DNA from: Neoarius graeffei
Lineage: Eukaryota > Chordata > Actinopteri > Siluriformes > Ariidae
NCBI RefSeq assembly: GCF_027579695.1
Contig: NC_083583.1
Location: forward strand, 21,190,099 to 21,254,098
Length of the DNA stretch: 64,000 bases
Direction: 5' to 3'
Shown here: positions 21,376-32,234 of the stretch, one piece after another
Position numbering within the stretch: position 1 is the first letter of the stretch
Layout of the letters: the number at the start of each line of letters is the position of its first letter
Translations under genes and position numbers: made by a program
Notes under the pieces: generated by a model
The model's database searches: none
Told to the model about the DNA's origin: nothing
The model's input: only the letters and a program-made list of their open reading frames with translations

Positions 21376-21849
21376 ATTTAAATATGTCACAGTTTCGTTC
21401 TCCATGTCCTGGATGTAGCTCATATGAAAAATAAGGGTGGAATATTTTCCAGTAAAACACTTGTGTCCATATAATATTAATAATTTATTTTTTTCCTGGT
21501 CTGGTTTCCATCAAATCGTGTGCTCTGATTGGCTCACAAGCGGTCTGGAATCCTACGATCCGGACCCCGGTTATGGACCTTTGGCGACTCGCTCATTCGC
21601 AACAACAGCAAACATAGTAGCAATTTTTGGTCAACATTTATTTTCGCATTTCTCAGTATAATAGCATTAATTTTACAGCATGGATAGCGATAACGACAGT
21701 GTTCACAGCGAAAGTGAGTTTTACTACCCTGATGAAATCAAAATTAAAAAAACATTTCAGGAGAAAGCCAAAAACGAGCTTGTAGCAGGTTTGTTCTAAA
21801 TATGGTTTCCCTTCTGGGCGCTTTCATTTTCTGTGAGAATTTGGTAAAG

Positions 21850-21913
<64 letters not shown>

Positions 21914-22009
21914 TACCAGCTTAAGGTCGGTCTGTATCATGAAATACTGTGACCAAGGCCTCTGGGCCAGTGTGTGTATATACACACACACACTGGCCCA
22001 GAGGCCTTG

Positions 22010-22044
<35 letters not shown>

Positions 22045-22082
22045 GTGTGTGTGTGTGTGTGTGTGTGTGTACCAGTATGTAT

Positions 22083-22146
<64 letters not shown>
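21850..22146. repeat. Compound (AT)n/(AC)n microsatellite with palindrome
   Basis: (AT)n at about 21855-21909 and 22097-22143, (AC)n/(GT)n at 22020-22070, and a near-perfect palindrome at 21955-22008 whose arms contain AAGGCCTCTGGGCCAGTGTG. Confidence 0.93.
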
Positions 22147-23135
22147 GCGTGTGTCATCCAAGTTTGAGAACAGGACTTTATACAATCCATGATATTAAAA
22201 AAAAAATTTTAATAAAATGTTTTAATTGATGTCCATCTTATTTCCTATTATATTTTATTATACGGCTTATTATGTAGAATTGTGTTCATTCAATTATATT
22301 TATGGTTATTATAAGATCATGTTTTTTCTTAAGAATGAAAAATGCATAAAAATATATTCCATAGACATTAATTAGTCAGTCAGTTATATAAAGGTTTAGG
22401 TATAAGGTAGATATAGACACTGTATAAACTAGCTGTGTGTTAAAACTACTTTATAAACATGATAAAAGAGGAAAATGATTATTTTAATTTTTCCCCCACT
22501 CTATCTGTCAGTATCCATGAGGAAATGCTGAGGAAGAAACTAAAATATGGTACAAATGTCTATATAAATGTCAGTATTGTCTTGATAATGAAGACATCTT
22601 ATCAAGACATTTATTAATTAACATATTTAGACAGAAAATTAGCATAATTAGTATTTTATTAACAAACTGTCTGCAAAACAGCCAAACGTCAACAAAAGCT
22701 CCAAGCAAACAAGAGCAAACATGACACCACCAGGAAAAAATAAAATAAATTAAAAATACCGTTACAGCGTGAATAAAATTATTATTGTGATTTATATATT
22801 ATTCATATTTTAAAATATGAGATGTGAAACAGGTGCAGTTTAATTTCCCAGAGCGGATATTTACAATCTCATGCTTGTGTCAGCGTCCTGTTGACTTACC
22901 TTCTGCCTCCGCCATTCTTTATTATTAAATAACTATTTTTATCACTTCGCTTATATCTGTTTATGTAGCATAACCATTATTTTTTAAATAACTGTTTTCA
23001 ACAGTACTTTATGCCTACCATATAATAATAAAGCGACCTAGAAGCTGATAAAATAGACGTCACTTTCCCAGCATGCAACTGGGTGAGTCTCAAATCGGCA
23101 AAACCTTGCTGAAAAATCCAGCTTGGTTGGACTGG
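22147..23135. other. Gene-free AT-rich stretch
   Basis: No gene or recognisable repeat apart from AT-rich sequence. Confidence 0.55.
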
Positions 23136-23137
23136 AT

Positions 23138-23330
23138 GGATGGATGGATGGATGGATACTTTATTGATCCTGAAAGAAACTGAGGCATCCAGAAGTTTTG
23201 TACAACACACATATACTAAAAAAATTAATAAAAAAAAACAAGTACACACAAAATTAACCTGTATAAAGTAACTGCTAAACATAAATATGATCAAGACTGA
23301 ACTAAAAGGTCACATGGAGATTGTTGATCC
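23138..23330 (-). repeat. LINE 3' tail fragment with (GGAT)n
   Basis: GGATGGATGGATACTTTATT followed by GATCCTGAAAGAAACTGAG, a common fish LINE tail (L2-type by recall), minus orientation. Confidence 0.6.
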
Positions 23331-23359
23331 AGTAGATAGTAAATTCAACAGTGCAAAAT

Positions 23360-23595
23360 GAATGTCAAGTCAAGTCAAGTTTATTTGTATAGCGCTTTTA
23401 ACAAACATTGTCGCAAAGCAGCTTTACAGAATTTGAACGACTTAAAACATGAGCTAATTTTATCCCTAATCTATCCCCAATGAGCAAGCCTGTGGCGACG
23501 GTGGCAAGGAAAAACTCCCTCAGACGACATGAGGAAGAAACCTCGAGAGGAACCAGACTCAAAAGGGAACCCTCCTCATTTGGGCAACAACAGAC
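23360..23595 (+). repeat. Dispersed fish repeat
   Basis: AAGTCAAGTTTATTTGTATA, GCAGCTTTACAGAATTTGAA, GGAAAAACTCCCTCAGACGA and CAGACTCAAAAGGGAACCC in order; the same modules occur at 10332-10460. Confidence 0.65.
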
Positions 23596-23729
23596 GTGCG
23601 AAAATGTGCGAAAACAGTGATGAGATGCATAGTAGCATGGCTAAGATACACCGATCAGCCATAACATTATAACCACTGACAGATGAAGTGAATAACATTG
23701 ATTATTATATATACAGGACACTTTTTCAA

Positions 23730-24540
23730 TGGAAGAATTAGAATCAGAATCAGAATGCCCTTATTTGTCAAATGAACATACAATGAAATTTGGTGTCTCT
23801 CTTAAAACAAAGGAAAACTGTACCCCATTCACTCTACTCATCGGTCCATTCACTCACTTACACAAATTAAAAGAAGCTATCCATCCATCCATAGCCGCTT
23901 ATCCTGTTTTACAGGGTCGCAGGCAAGCTGGAGCCTATCCCAGCTGACTATGGGCAAGAGGCAGGGTACACCCTGGACAAGTCGCCAGGTCATCATAGTG
24001 CTGACACATAGACAAACAACCATTCACACTCACGGTCAATTTAGAGCCACCAATTAACCTAACCTGTATGTCTTTGGACTGTGGGGAAAACTGGAGCACC
24101 CAGAGGAAACCCACACAGACACAGGGAGAACATACAAATTCCACACAGAAAGGCCCTCGCCGGCCACTGGGCTCGAACCCAGGACCTCCATGCTGTGAGG
24201 CAACAGTGCTAACCACTACACCACCGTGCTGCCAAAAGAAGCTATCATTCAACTAAATAATAATTTAAATAGAATATAAAAATAATTTAAAGTATATAAA
24301 CAACTTCAAGTGACTTATGCAGTTATTGCACATTAGTGTCTTATGATTGCAACTGAGGTAAAGTTGTTGTGGTAGCAGTGGAGGGGTAAGAGTTCAGTTC
24401 ACTGATTGCTGTCGGGTAGAAGCTGTTCCTGAGTCTGGAAATGCCGGCCTTTAAGGTTCTGTAGTGTCTTCCAGATGGCAGTGGTGAGAACAGGTGATGA
24501 AATGGATGTGTATTGCCCTTAATGCCGTAGGTGCTAAAAA
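23730..24540 (-). mobile_element. L2-like LINE 3' fragment, interrupted by a SINE
   Basis: Minus strand 24420-24530 encodes FHHLFSPLPSGRHYRTLKAG and ISRLRNSFYPTAISELNS, the usual C-terminus of fish L2-like RT proteins; the 3' untranslated tail continues to 23730 and ends in (GATTCT)n. A SINE sits at 23881-24233. Confidence 0.7.
23881..24233 (-). mobile_element. tRNA-derived SINE copy 4
   Basis: Minus orientation, duplication AAAAGAAGCTAT at 23869-23880 and 24234-24245, (GGAT)n tail instead of GATGA. Confidence 0.9.
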
Positions 24541-24810
24541 AAAAAAGCACACAAAAAAAGAAAACTGGCCTACATAAGTGTAGCATGTATTTTCTATGAA
24601 ATAAAGCCATGTTTCCAAGATGAACATGATTAAATCGTGTAGTATTTGCATGAAATTCAACAACCTCACATGAATTAGATTAATTAATGGTAAACTGAAC
24701 CAATGCTATCTAGTTTCAGCACGTAACTGGGAAAATCAAGGCCATTATCATGGGACATATCGCGAGAGGAGAAGGATAATAAAATAAGGAAAGCAGTGTG
24801 CTCTATTATT

Positions 24811-25165
24811 TATCTCATCTCATCTCATTATCTCAAGCCACTTTATCCTGTTCTACAGGGTCGCAGGGAAGCTGGAGCCTATCCCAGCTGACTACGAGCA
24901 AAAGGCGGGGTACACCCTGGACAAGTCGCCAGGTCATCACAGGGCTGACACATAGACAACCATTCACACCTACGGTCAATTTAGAGTCACCAGTTAACCT
25001 AACCTGCATGTCTTTGGGGGAAACCGGAGCACCCGGAGGAAACCCACGCAGACACGGGGAGAACATGCAAACTCCGCACAGAAAGCCCCTCACTGGCCAC
25101 GGGGCTCAAACCCGGACCTTCTTACTGTGAGGCGACAGCGCTAACCACTACACCACCGTGCCACC
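24811..25165 (-). mobile_element. tRNA-derived SINE copy 5
   Basis: Minus orientation, from the CATCTCATCTCATTATCTC tail to CCACCGTGCCACCCC. Box A and B recognisable; no clear target duplication. Confidence 0.85.
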
Positions 25166-25301
25166 CCGCTTGCAAAGAATTGCTAGTGTTAATTATTTTT
25201 GCACTATCATTGCCTATTTTGGTAAACAATTTTATGGCAACTTCTTTTGTTTGTCTTGTGTTAGGTTTCCACTATTGGCGCCAACCAAGCTGTAAACTTA
25301 A

Positions 25302-25976
25302 AGTGCATATCCTGGACCAATTTCAGGTTTTTTTATATGAAAAATGTCCCTTTACACACTCATCCAGAAGGGTAATTTTGCACAAGGCCATCTGTCTACA
25401 GCAGAAAAAAAATAAAATAACAAAACGCGCCTGGAAAAATCACAAGGGAGTCTGGAGCCAGATTCGTGACGTTATCTGCGGAAGCACCAGCAGGCTGCGC
25501 GAGCTTGCACGGTTTCAGTGCACAGCCTGTGTAGACCAAGTGCTCCCATTTCTCTCTCATTGTCTGGTCTTTTGGAAAACGATGAGTACTAATCCCATTA
25601 AGATTGGTGTTGCTACACCCTCCTACGATACATCTGTTAACCATTTTAATAATTATGTGATAATGTTGAAGAAGGTTGTAGAAAACCACCAGGTCGTTTT
25701 CTCATAAACAAACCAGCGCTGACGTAGGATTCAAAGGGAGGCGTCCCGCACGTGATGTCACGAAAATCAATGTTTCCCGAGAAATCCAAATGCCAAGTTT
25801 TTTCAGAGGTGGACGAATTCACCTCAAATGGCTTGATTTCAACTGAATTTTTCTGGTATTGCGCAAGGTAAAAAAATTGCACAAAATGCAAAATGTGACA
25901 GATATTTGACCAAAGTTTAATAGAAAATAGGAGAATTACATTGATCTTGCTCCTGAATTTACCCATGATATGCACT
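25302..25976. mobile_element. Short Kolobok-type element with THAP exon
   Basis: 675 bp flanked by TTAA (25298-25301, 25977-25980) with inverted ends AGTGCATATC. Minus strand contains a THAP start. Confidence 0.8.
25396..25644 (-). pseudogene. THAP-domain N-terminal fragment
   Basis: MVNRCIVGGCSNTNLNGIST then HRFPKDQTMREKWEHLV, the first half of a THAP zinc module (both N-terminal Cys and the conserved Trp); after this the frame leaves the homology, probably at an exon end, so the C-x2-H half is absent. Confidence 0.75.
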
Positions 25977-26163
25977 TTAAATTGCAGTCATTGTTCACTG
26001 TAATGTTGTGCAAATGTTCAAAGGGAATGTGATTACAAAGATATGAACACATTGTTACACTTAAATACAGTTACGGTTTTATTGCAAGATCCCCTGTTTG
26101 TGTTTTGTTTACACCATTGACACTAAGCAGGGTATAGATTTTGTTGTTTATATTCGAAAGTTA

Positions 26164-26510
26164 AGGTGGTGTAGTGGTTAGCACTGTTGCTTCACAGCAA
26201 GAAGGTCCTGGGTTCAAGCTCAACGGCTGATGAGGGCCTTTCTGTGTGGAGTCTGTATGTTCTCACTGTGTCTGTGTAAGTGTGCTCCGGTTTCCCCCAC
26301 AGTCCAAAGACATGTGGGTTAGGCTAATTGGTGGCTCTAAATTGACTGTAGGTGTGAATGGTTGTTTGTCTCTAAGTGCTAGCCCTGCGATGACCTGGAG
26401 ACTTGTCCAGGGTGTACCCTGCCTCTCGTGCATAGTCAGCTGGGATAGGCTCCAGCTTGCCTGCGACCCTATACAGGATAAATGGCTACAGATAATGGAT
26501 GGATGGATGG
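26164..26510 (+). mobile_element. tRNA-derived SINE copy 6, degraded
   Basis: Starts AAGGTGGTGTAGTGGTTAGC; flanks ATATTCGAAAGTTA (26150-26163) and ATATTTAAAAGTTA (26511-26524) are a duplication with two mismatches. Tail is (GGAT)n. Confidence 0.85.
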
Positions 26511-26547
26511 ATATTTAAAAGTTAGTCTTTGAAGTAACATAACTGAA

Positions 26548-26900
26548 TCATGGAAAGTATTTCCATGCGATGAAATGACATTCTTTCAGCAATTCTGTTG
26601 GCCCAACTTATTTTATTCGGGGTCAATCTAATTTAGTAGTGTAATTTTACAATTGTAAAAATTAGTTAGACTAACCCAATTAAATTAAGTTTGACCGAAT
26701 CCTTATAGTTAAGTTGAAACAACCCTAATAAATTTTATCAACTGAACCCAAGTACATCAAGTCAGACCCAACCATAGTAAGTAAGTTAATTCAGCTGAAA
26801 TAAATTAAATTGATTCAACCCAAATGCATTAAGTTGGACCAACAGAATTGCTTAATGTTCAAAGAAAGCCATCTAATTGTGTGGAAATACTTTCCATGAT
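26548..26900. mobile_element. MITE with long imperfect inverted repeats
   Basis: Ends ATGGAAAGTATTTCCA and its complement; the arms also share CAGCAATTCTGTTGGCCCAA / TTGGACCAACAGAATTGC. AT-rich centre, no ORF. Superfamily not assigned. Confidence 0.75.
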
Positions 26901-26937
26901 GTTTTTATATTCATTCAAAGAGCCATTTTTTTGAGTG

Positions 26938-27245
26938 CAAGTGGACTTGCTTGAAATTCTTGAAGAGGTTTCGCCTCTCATCCGAAAGGCTTCTTCAATT
27001 CTGTCTGACTAGTGGGGAGTTTCAGGTATTTATCCTCTAGTGGACCAAAAGCAAACCTAAGGAGAGTCATTGAGGTCCACTAGAGGATAAATACCTGAAA
27101 CTCCCCACTAGTCAGACAGAATTGAAAAAGCGTTTCGGATGAGAGACGAAACCTCTTCAAGAATTTCAAGCAAGTCCAGTTGCCTTTTTTTTTTAGTACC
27201 TACGGTTTACGATGATCTGGATGACTGAGAACATTCACAGACATT
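26938..27245. mobile_element. Short Penelope-derived palindrome
   Basis: Two copies of the Penelope 3' tail in inverted orientation, tails outward, arms about 107 bp (26938-27045 and 27074-27182) around a 27-bp centre. The right side continues into the extended tail GTTTACGATGATCTGGATGA to about 27245. The same tail modules flank the large dimer at 11336 and 14301. Confidence 0.82.
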
Positions 27246-28862
27246 GTCCTTAATGATGTTGCTGGCTCTGCTAAGGCAGCAAGATTTGTAGATGTCCTCC
27301 CTGGGGGGTCCAATGGTTTTTTTGTGCTGTATTACAGTAATAACCCTTTGAAGAGCTGCTCTGTCTGCTGCTGAACAGTTTCCATACCAAGCTGTTATGC
27401 AATATGTCAATATGCTCTCGACCTAGCAGTGGTAGAACGACTCTAGCAGCTTTGCAGAGAGGTTGGTCTTCCTCAGAGTCCTTAGGAAGTATAGTCTTTG
27501 TTGAGCCTTTTTGACCAGAGCACCAGAGTTAACGATCCACTTGAGGTCCTCATTGATGTGGGTAGCCAGGAACGTAAAACGGGAGACCTTCTCCACCTCC
27601 TCTCCCCTTATTTTCAGTGGCAGGGGCTCCTCCTGATGCCCTCTGAAGTTTATAAGAAGCTCCTTTGTCTTTTTGATGTTTAGTGACAGGTTGTTATCTA
27701 TACATTGTTCAGTCAGCTTGCAGACCTCGTCCCTATAAGCTGTCTCATCACCATTAAAGATCAGTCCCACTACTGTTGTATCGTCAGCAAATTTTATAAT
27801 TGCATTTGTGGTGTGAATGGGAGTGTGGTCATGTGTGTAGAGGGAGTAGAGGAGGGGACTTAGCACACACCCTTGTGGTGCTCCGGTGCTGACAGTGAGA
27901 CTCAGGGAGACATAAAGGCCAAGTCTAACCATCTGTGGGCAGTTGTTAAGAAAGTCCTTGATCCATAAACACAGTTTGTTGCCGAGGCCTAGGTCCAGCA
28001 GTTTGCCGACCAGTCTGCTGGGTACAACAGTATTGAACGCAGAGCTGTAATCAACAAAAAGCATTCTTACATGTGTCCCCTTCTGCTCCAGGTGGGTCAA
28101 TTCAGTGTGGAGAGCTGTGTTTATGGCATTCTCTGTGGATCTATTTGGCCTATATGCGTACTGGTGCTGATCTAAAGTAGGGGAGAGGGTGGTTTTGATA
28201 TGCCACAGAACTAGTTTTTCGAAGCACTTGGTTATGATGGGTGTGATTGCGACTGGTCTGTAGTCATTGAGGGAGCTGATGTTGGTCTGTTTGGGCACCG
28301 GGATGATAGTGGCGGTTTTCAGACAGGCTGGTACAGTAGCATGTGGCAGGGAGAGGTTAAAGATGTTGGTGAAAACTTCTGCAAGCTGATGAGCACAGTC
28401 CCTGAGCACCCTGCCTGGAATCCCATCTGGATCTGGTGCCTTCTTGACGTTAACAGTTCTCAAGATTCGCTAATCTCTTGTGTCTGCAAGGTCAGTGGGG
28501 GGTCAGCAGTATCCAGCTGGGATGCAGCTACCGGTACATTGTCCGGTCCTTTCTCAAATTGGGCAAAGAAGCAGTTCAGCTCCTTAGTCAACGAGGCACT
28601 GTTTCCTATCAGTGGGTCTCTGTTGCTCCTGAAGTTGGTTATGTGCTGAATGCCCTGCCAGATACATGCCAAATCCCTGGAGGTGAAGTGACCCTCAATC
28701 TTCTCTTTGTATGCAGCCTTCGCTGTTTTTATGCCTCTCCTGAGGTTATGTCTCACAACACTGTACAGTTCTCTGTTTCCAGACCTGAAGGTTGCATTCC
28801 GGTCTCTCAGGAGAAGCTGGACCTCCTTTGTCATCCATGGTTTCCTGTTTGCTTATACATGG
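27246..28862 (-). pseudogene. L2-like reverse transcriptase, broken
   Basis: RT blocks in order: [95 protein letters not shown] and [12 protein letters not shown] (catalytic FADD), then [18 protein letters not shown] one-base shift near 28460 separates the upstream ITNFRSNRDPLIGNSASL part, and an in-frame TAG near 27423 cuts FYHC from VESILTYCITAWYGNC. Endonuclease domain is absent. Confidence 0.85.
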
Positions 28863-29260
28863 ATACTTTTATTGATCATGATGGTCTCAACACAGCTCCT
28901 GATTTAGAAGAGTATAGTTGATGTATATTCTTCTAAGTCCTGAGTGAAAACCAGACTCCAGTGCATTGAAAGCAGTCCTGCAGCTGTAGGGATGCTACCG
29001 GTACAATGATCCACGGAGACCCCAGTGGTCTAGCAATCTCCGCTGGAATCGAAAAGCAATGCTGAAATGCACCCATATCGAATTTTTGCTGTGTGGTCCC
29101 GATTTGTATCAGTGACTCCCAGGTGTAATGGATCACATTTGATGTGCCTTGGTTAAATTTCCAGAACAAGATCAAAAACAACAAGATACGTTTCCATTGT
29201 AGAGAGCCCTCAGCTGCTGCATCCGTGCAAGCCGCCATCTTCAATAAAAACAAAATAAAA
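27246..29260 (-). mobile_element. L2-like LINE, internally deleted and 3' truncated
   Basis: Minus-strand non-LTR retrotransposon. 5' piece (28933-29253) encodes DAAAEGSLQWKRILLFLILF, the start of the same class of ORF; the RT part runs from about 28862 to 27246. The 3' end stops where the Penelope palindrome begins. Clade assignment by recall. Confidence 0.75.
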
Positions 29261-29378
29261 ACGTGTATTCTATTCCCTTCTAAAAGGTTTCATTCATTTG
29301 GTTTGATAGCATGCAATATTGTTAGCATATCACTTATCCTGCATGTATTACGTCATTCTACCCAATAGAGAATGAGCA

Positions 29379-29705
29379 TTGAATATGGTTTATGATATTG
29401 CATGGTTGTCAAGACATGACGTCACACGTAGGAGTAAAACTTCCATGCTAGCGAGTGACTGTGACAATTTACAAACAAACATGGCCACCAAGTTTGCTTC
29501 GTTAAATACAGAAGATTTTGAGAGAATTTTGAAAGAGAAAGACGTATTAAACACCAGAAAAAGAATGTGTATGTATAATAACAATAATATTGGCTGGCTT
29601 TTTTTCGTGGTCTATCAGATATATTTCATTCAGCTAGCATGATATTGAACTTGTCTTCAACTTGTTCAGTATCATGCTAGCTGAATAGAATATATCTGAT
29701 ATACC
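29379..29705 (+). repeat. Repeat with short ORF and hairpin
   Basis: ATG at about 29480 opens MATKFASLNTEDFERILKEK, reminiscent of N-termini of fish Crypton-like or DUF3504 ORFs (weak). It ends in a near-perfect hairpin at 29615-29700 with arms ATTCAGCTAGCATGATA / TATCATGCTAGCTGAAT. Confidence 0.5.
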
Positions 29706-29740
29706 ACTCAGTGTGAGTGTGAATGGTTGTCTGTGTCTAT

Positions 29741-30461
29741 GGCCAAGTTTACATTAGACCGTATCTGTCTCGTTTTCTTCGCGGATGCACTGTCCGTTTA
29801 CATTAAAACGCCTGGAAACGCCGGGAAACGGGAATCCGCCAGGGTCCATGTATTCAATCCAGATCGTGTCTGGTCCGGTGCTGTGTAAACATTGAGAATA
29901 CGCGGATACGCTGTGCTGAGCTCTAGCTGACGTCGTCATTGGACAACGTCACTGTGACATCCACCTTCCTGATTCGCTGGTGTTGGGATCACACACACAG
30001 CGGCTCAGTCCCGAATCACTGCTCATGCGCTTCACTCGCGCGCTCTGTGAGCTGTGCAGGGCCGGAGTGCGCACCCTCCAGAGGGCACTCGCTGTTCAGG
30101 GCGGAGTGATTTGGAGCGCAGGAGGAAGCGCTGAGCTGCACTGAGGTTTATTTACACATTTCAACCTCCTTCAGGCGCTTAAACTCAGTGAGAACATGAA
30201 CATCACAGCCAGGTGTGTTTATCTGCTGGAGAAGGTGTTCGCTTGCCATCCTTCCACTTGCAAGTGGTGAGTGACTTGCACATGCCCGATATGCACTGGG
30301 ATCATGTGACGTGCCGTCTAATTAGTCATGTGATTAGCGTATCCATGTATTGGCGTTGCTGTGTGCACGCGAATCGTGTATTGGCGTTGCTGTGTGCACG
30401 CGAATCGTTTTAAAAACATTAATCTGATGATCCGCTGATTCGAAATAATGTAAACAGGGCC
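29741..30461. mobile_element. Harbinger-like MITE, unit 1
   Basis: 721 bp with ends GGCCAAGTTTACATTA and TAATGTAAACAGGGCC, flanked by TAT and TAA. Very GC-rich and CpG-rich for a fish MITE (GCGGATACGC, CGCGCGCTC). No transposase. A 3-bp TA-rich duplication suits PIF/Harbinger. Confidence 0.7.
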
Positions 30462-30464
30462 TAA

Positions 30465-31178
30465 GGTGGGGTTTACATTAGACCGTATCAGCGGATCATC
30501 AGATTAACGTTTTTAAAACGATTAGCGTGCACACAGCAACGCCAATACACGATTCGCGTGCACACAGCAACACCAATACACGGATACGCTCGGCTCCACA
30601 GGCATCCTGCGCTCCAAATCACTCCGCCCTGAACAGCGAGTGCCCTCTGGAGGGTGCGCACTCCGGCCCTGTGCAGCTCACAGAGCGCGCAAGTGAAGCG
30701 CACGAGCAGTGATTCAGGACTGAGCCGCTGTGTGTGTGATCCTAGTGCATATCGGGCATGCGCGTCACTTACCACTTGCAAGTGGAAGGATGGCAAGCCT
30801 AAAGACAATCATAACTACACAATGGGCAGTATTTGCATCAGTATTTGCAGTATTTTCATACTTTTATACTCTTTAATGAAAGGTGATACAAGGCGGAAGT
30901 CCGCACCGTTTTTCAGCAGTCACGTCACATGACCAACACCAGCGAATCAGTAAGGTGGATGTCACAGTGACGTTGTCCAATGACGACGTCAGCTAGAGCT
31001 CAGCACAGCGTATCCGCGTATTCTCAATGTTTACACAGCACCGAACCAGACACGATCTGGATTGAATACATGGACCCTGGCGGATTCCCGTTTCCCGGCG
31101 TTTCCAGGCGTTTTAATGTAAACGGACAGTGCATCCGCGAAGAAAATGAGACAGATACGGTCTAATGTAAACTTGGCC
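30465..31178. mobile_element. Harbinger-like MITE, unit 2, inverted relative to unit 1
   Basis: 714 bp with ends GGTGGGGTTTACATTA and TAATGTAAACTTGGCC, flanked by TAA on both sides. Reverse complement matches unit 1 over most of its length but carries about 150 bp that unit 1 lacks, and vice versa. Confidence 0.72.
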
Positions 31179-31305
31179 TAAGTGTCAGCTCTGTGATGAC
31201 CTGGCGACTTGTCCAGGGTGTACCCCGCCTTTCGCCCGTAGTCAGCTGGGATAGGCTCCAGCTTGCTTGCGACCCTGTAGAACAGGATAAGCGGCTAGAG
31301 ATAAT

Positions 31306-31350
31306 GAGATGAGATGAGATGAGATGAGATGAGATGAGATGAGATGAGAT
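31306..31350. repeat. (GAGAT)n SINE tail
   Basis: Nine GAGAT units, an expanded SINE 3' tail. Confidence 0.9.
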
Positions 31351-31697
31351 ACCACTCAGTGCCAGACAATATTTTTTAATTGTCTCATTACAATGGCACT
31401 TGTCAAGGGGTGGGGTCTATTAGGCAGCAAGAGAACAGTTAGTTCTTGAAGTTGCAAGAACATACAAGTGTGTTTGTCTTTTTTTGCTGATAATAGATTT
31501 GCGATCAGTTATTAGCAATAATAATTTCTGATTGTTGCATCAATTCATTTCAATCACTGCCTTTGAAACTGATGCTTCAATCCAAATTGTTGGATCATTA
31601 CACCCTTAGTATGTCACGAGTATAAAGTGGATTTTTCAGCAAACCTAGTTGAGTGGCACCCATTTTGTTTTTTCAATGTGTAAAGGCTGATTTACAC
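31351..31697. other. Gene-free stretch
   Basis: Continuation of the repeat with ACCACTCAGTGCCAGAC at its start; otherwise nothing recognised. Confidence 0.5.
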
Positions 31698-31698
31698 A

Positions 31699-32195
31699 TT
31701 ATATGACCAAAGGCTTGGACACCTGACCAGAGCACTCATACGGTATGTGCTTTTTGAGCATCCCATTCCAGATTTAGTTCCCCTTTGGTATTGTAATAAA
31801 CTTCACTCTTATTCATTACATTTCAGAGCATGGCTGTGAGGATTTGCCCATTCAGCCACATGAACATTAGTGAGGTTAGGCACTGATGTGAAGCAAGGAG
31901 GCCTGATATGCAGTCAGCATTCCAGTGCATCCCAAAGATGTTCAGTGGGGTTGAAGTCAGGGCTCTGTGCAGGTCACTCAAGTTCTTCCACTCTAACTCT
32001 GGCACACCATGTCTTCATACTTTGTGCACCTGTCATGCTGGAACAGGGTTTGGCCCCTTAGTTCAAGTGAAGAGAAATTGTAATGCTACAGCATACAAAG
32101 GCATCCTATACAACTGTGCGCTTCCAACTTTGTGGCAACAGTTTGTAGAAGGTCTACATATGGGTGTCAAGTGTCCACAAACCTTTGGCCATATA
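31699..32195 (-). mobile_element. Tc1-like non-autonomous element
   Basis: Ends ATATGACCAAAGGCTTGGAC and the complement of GTCCACAAACCTTTGGCCAT, TA-rich flanks. Minus strand retains a worn transposase piece (LTSTPLNIFGMHWNADC), the Tc1 third catalytic region in decayed form. Confidence 0.75.
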
Positions 32196-32234
32196 GTATA
32201 TACTTCCGCACTGATGCAACACAATTTCATATAT

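Larger units (their letters stand above)
29711..31350 (+). mobile_element. tRNA-derived SINE copy 7 (3' half), split by MITE pair
   Basis: SINE body GTGTGAGTGTGAATGGTTGT at 29711-29740 resumes at 31182 (GTGTCAGCTCTGTGATGACC) and ends in nine (GAGAT) units to 31350. The sequence ATACCACTCAGTG on both sides suggests the target duplication, so the SINE was 5'-truncated on insertion. Confidence 0.82.

Noticed and set aside
21979-22070. CRISPR-like repeated array
   Set aside because: Eukaryotic microsatellite; no constant repeat with unique spacers.
21824-22229. Several overlapping frames rich in Tyr-Ile-Tyr or Thr-His
   Set aside because: Translations of the (AT)n and (AC)n microsatellites.
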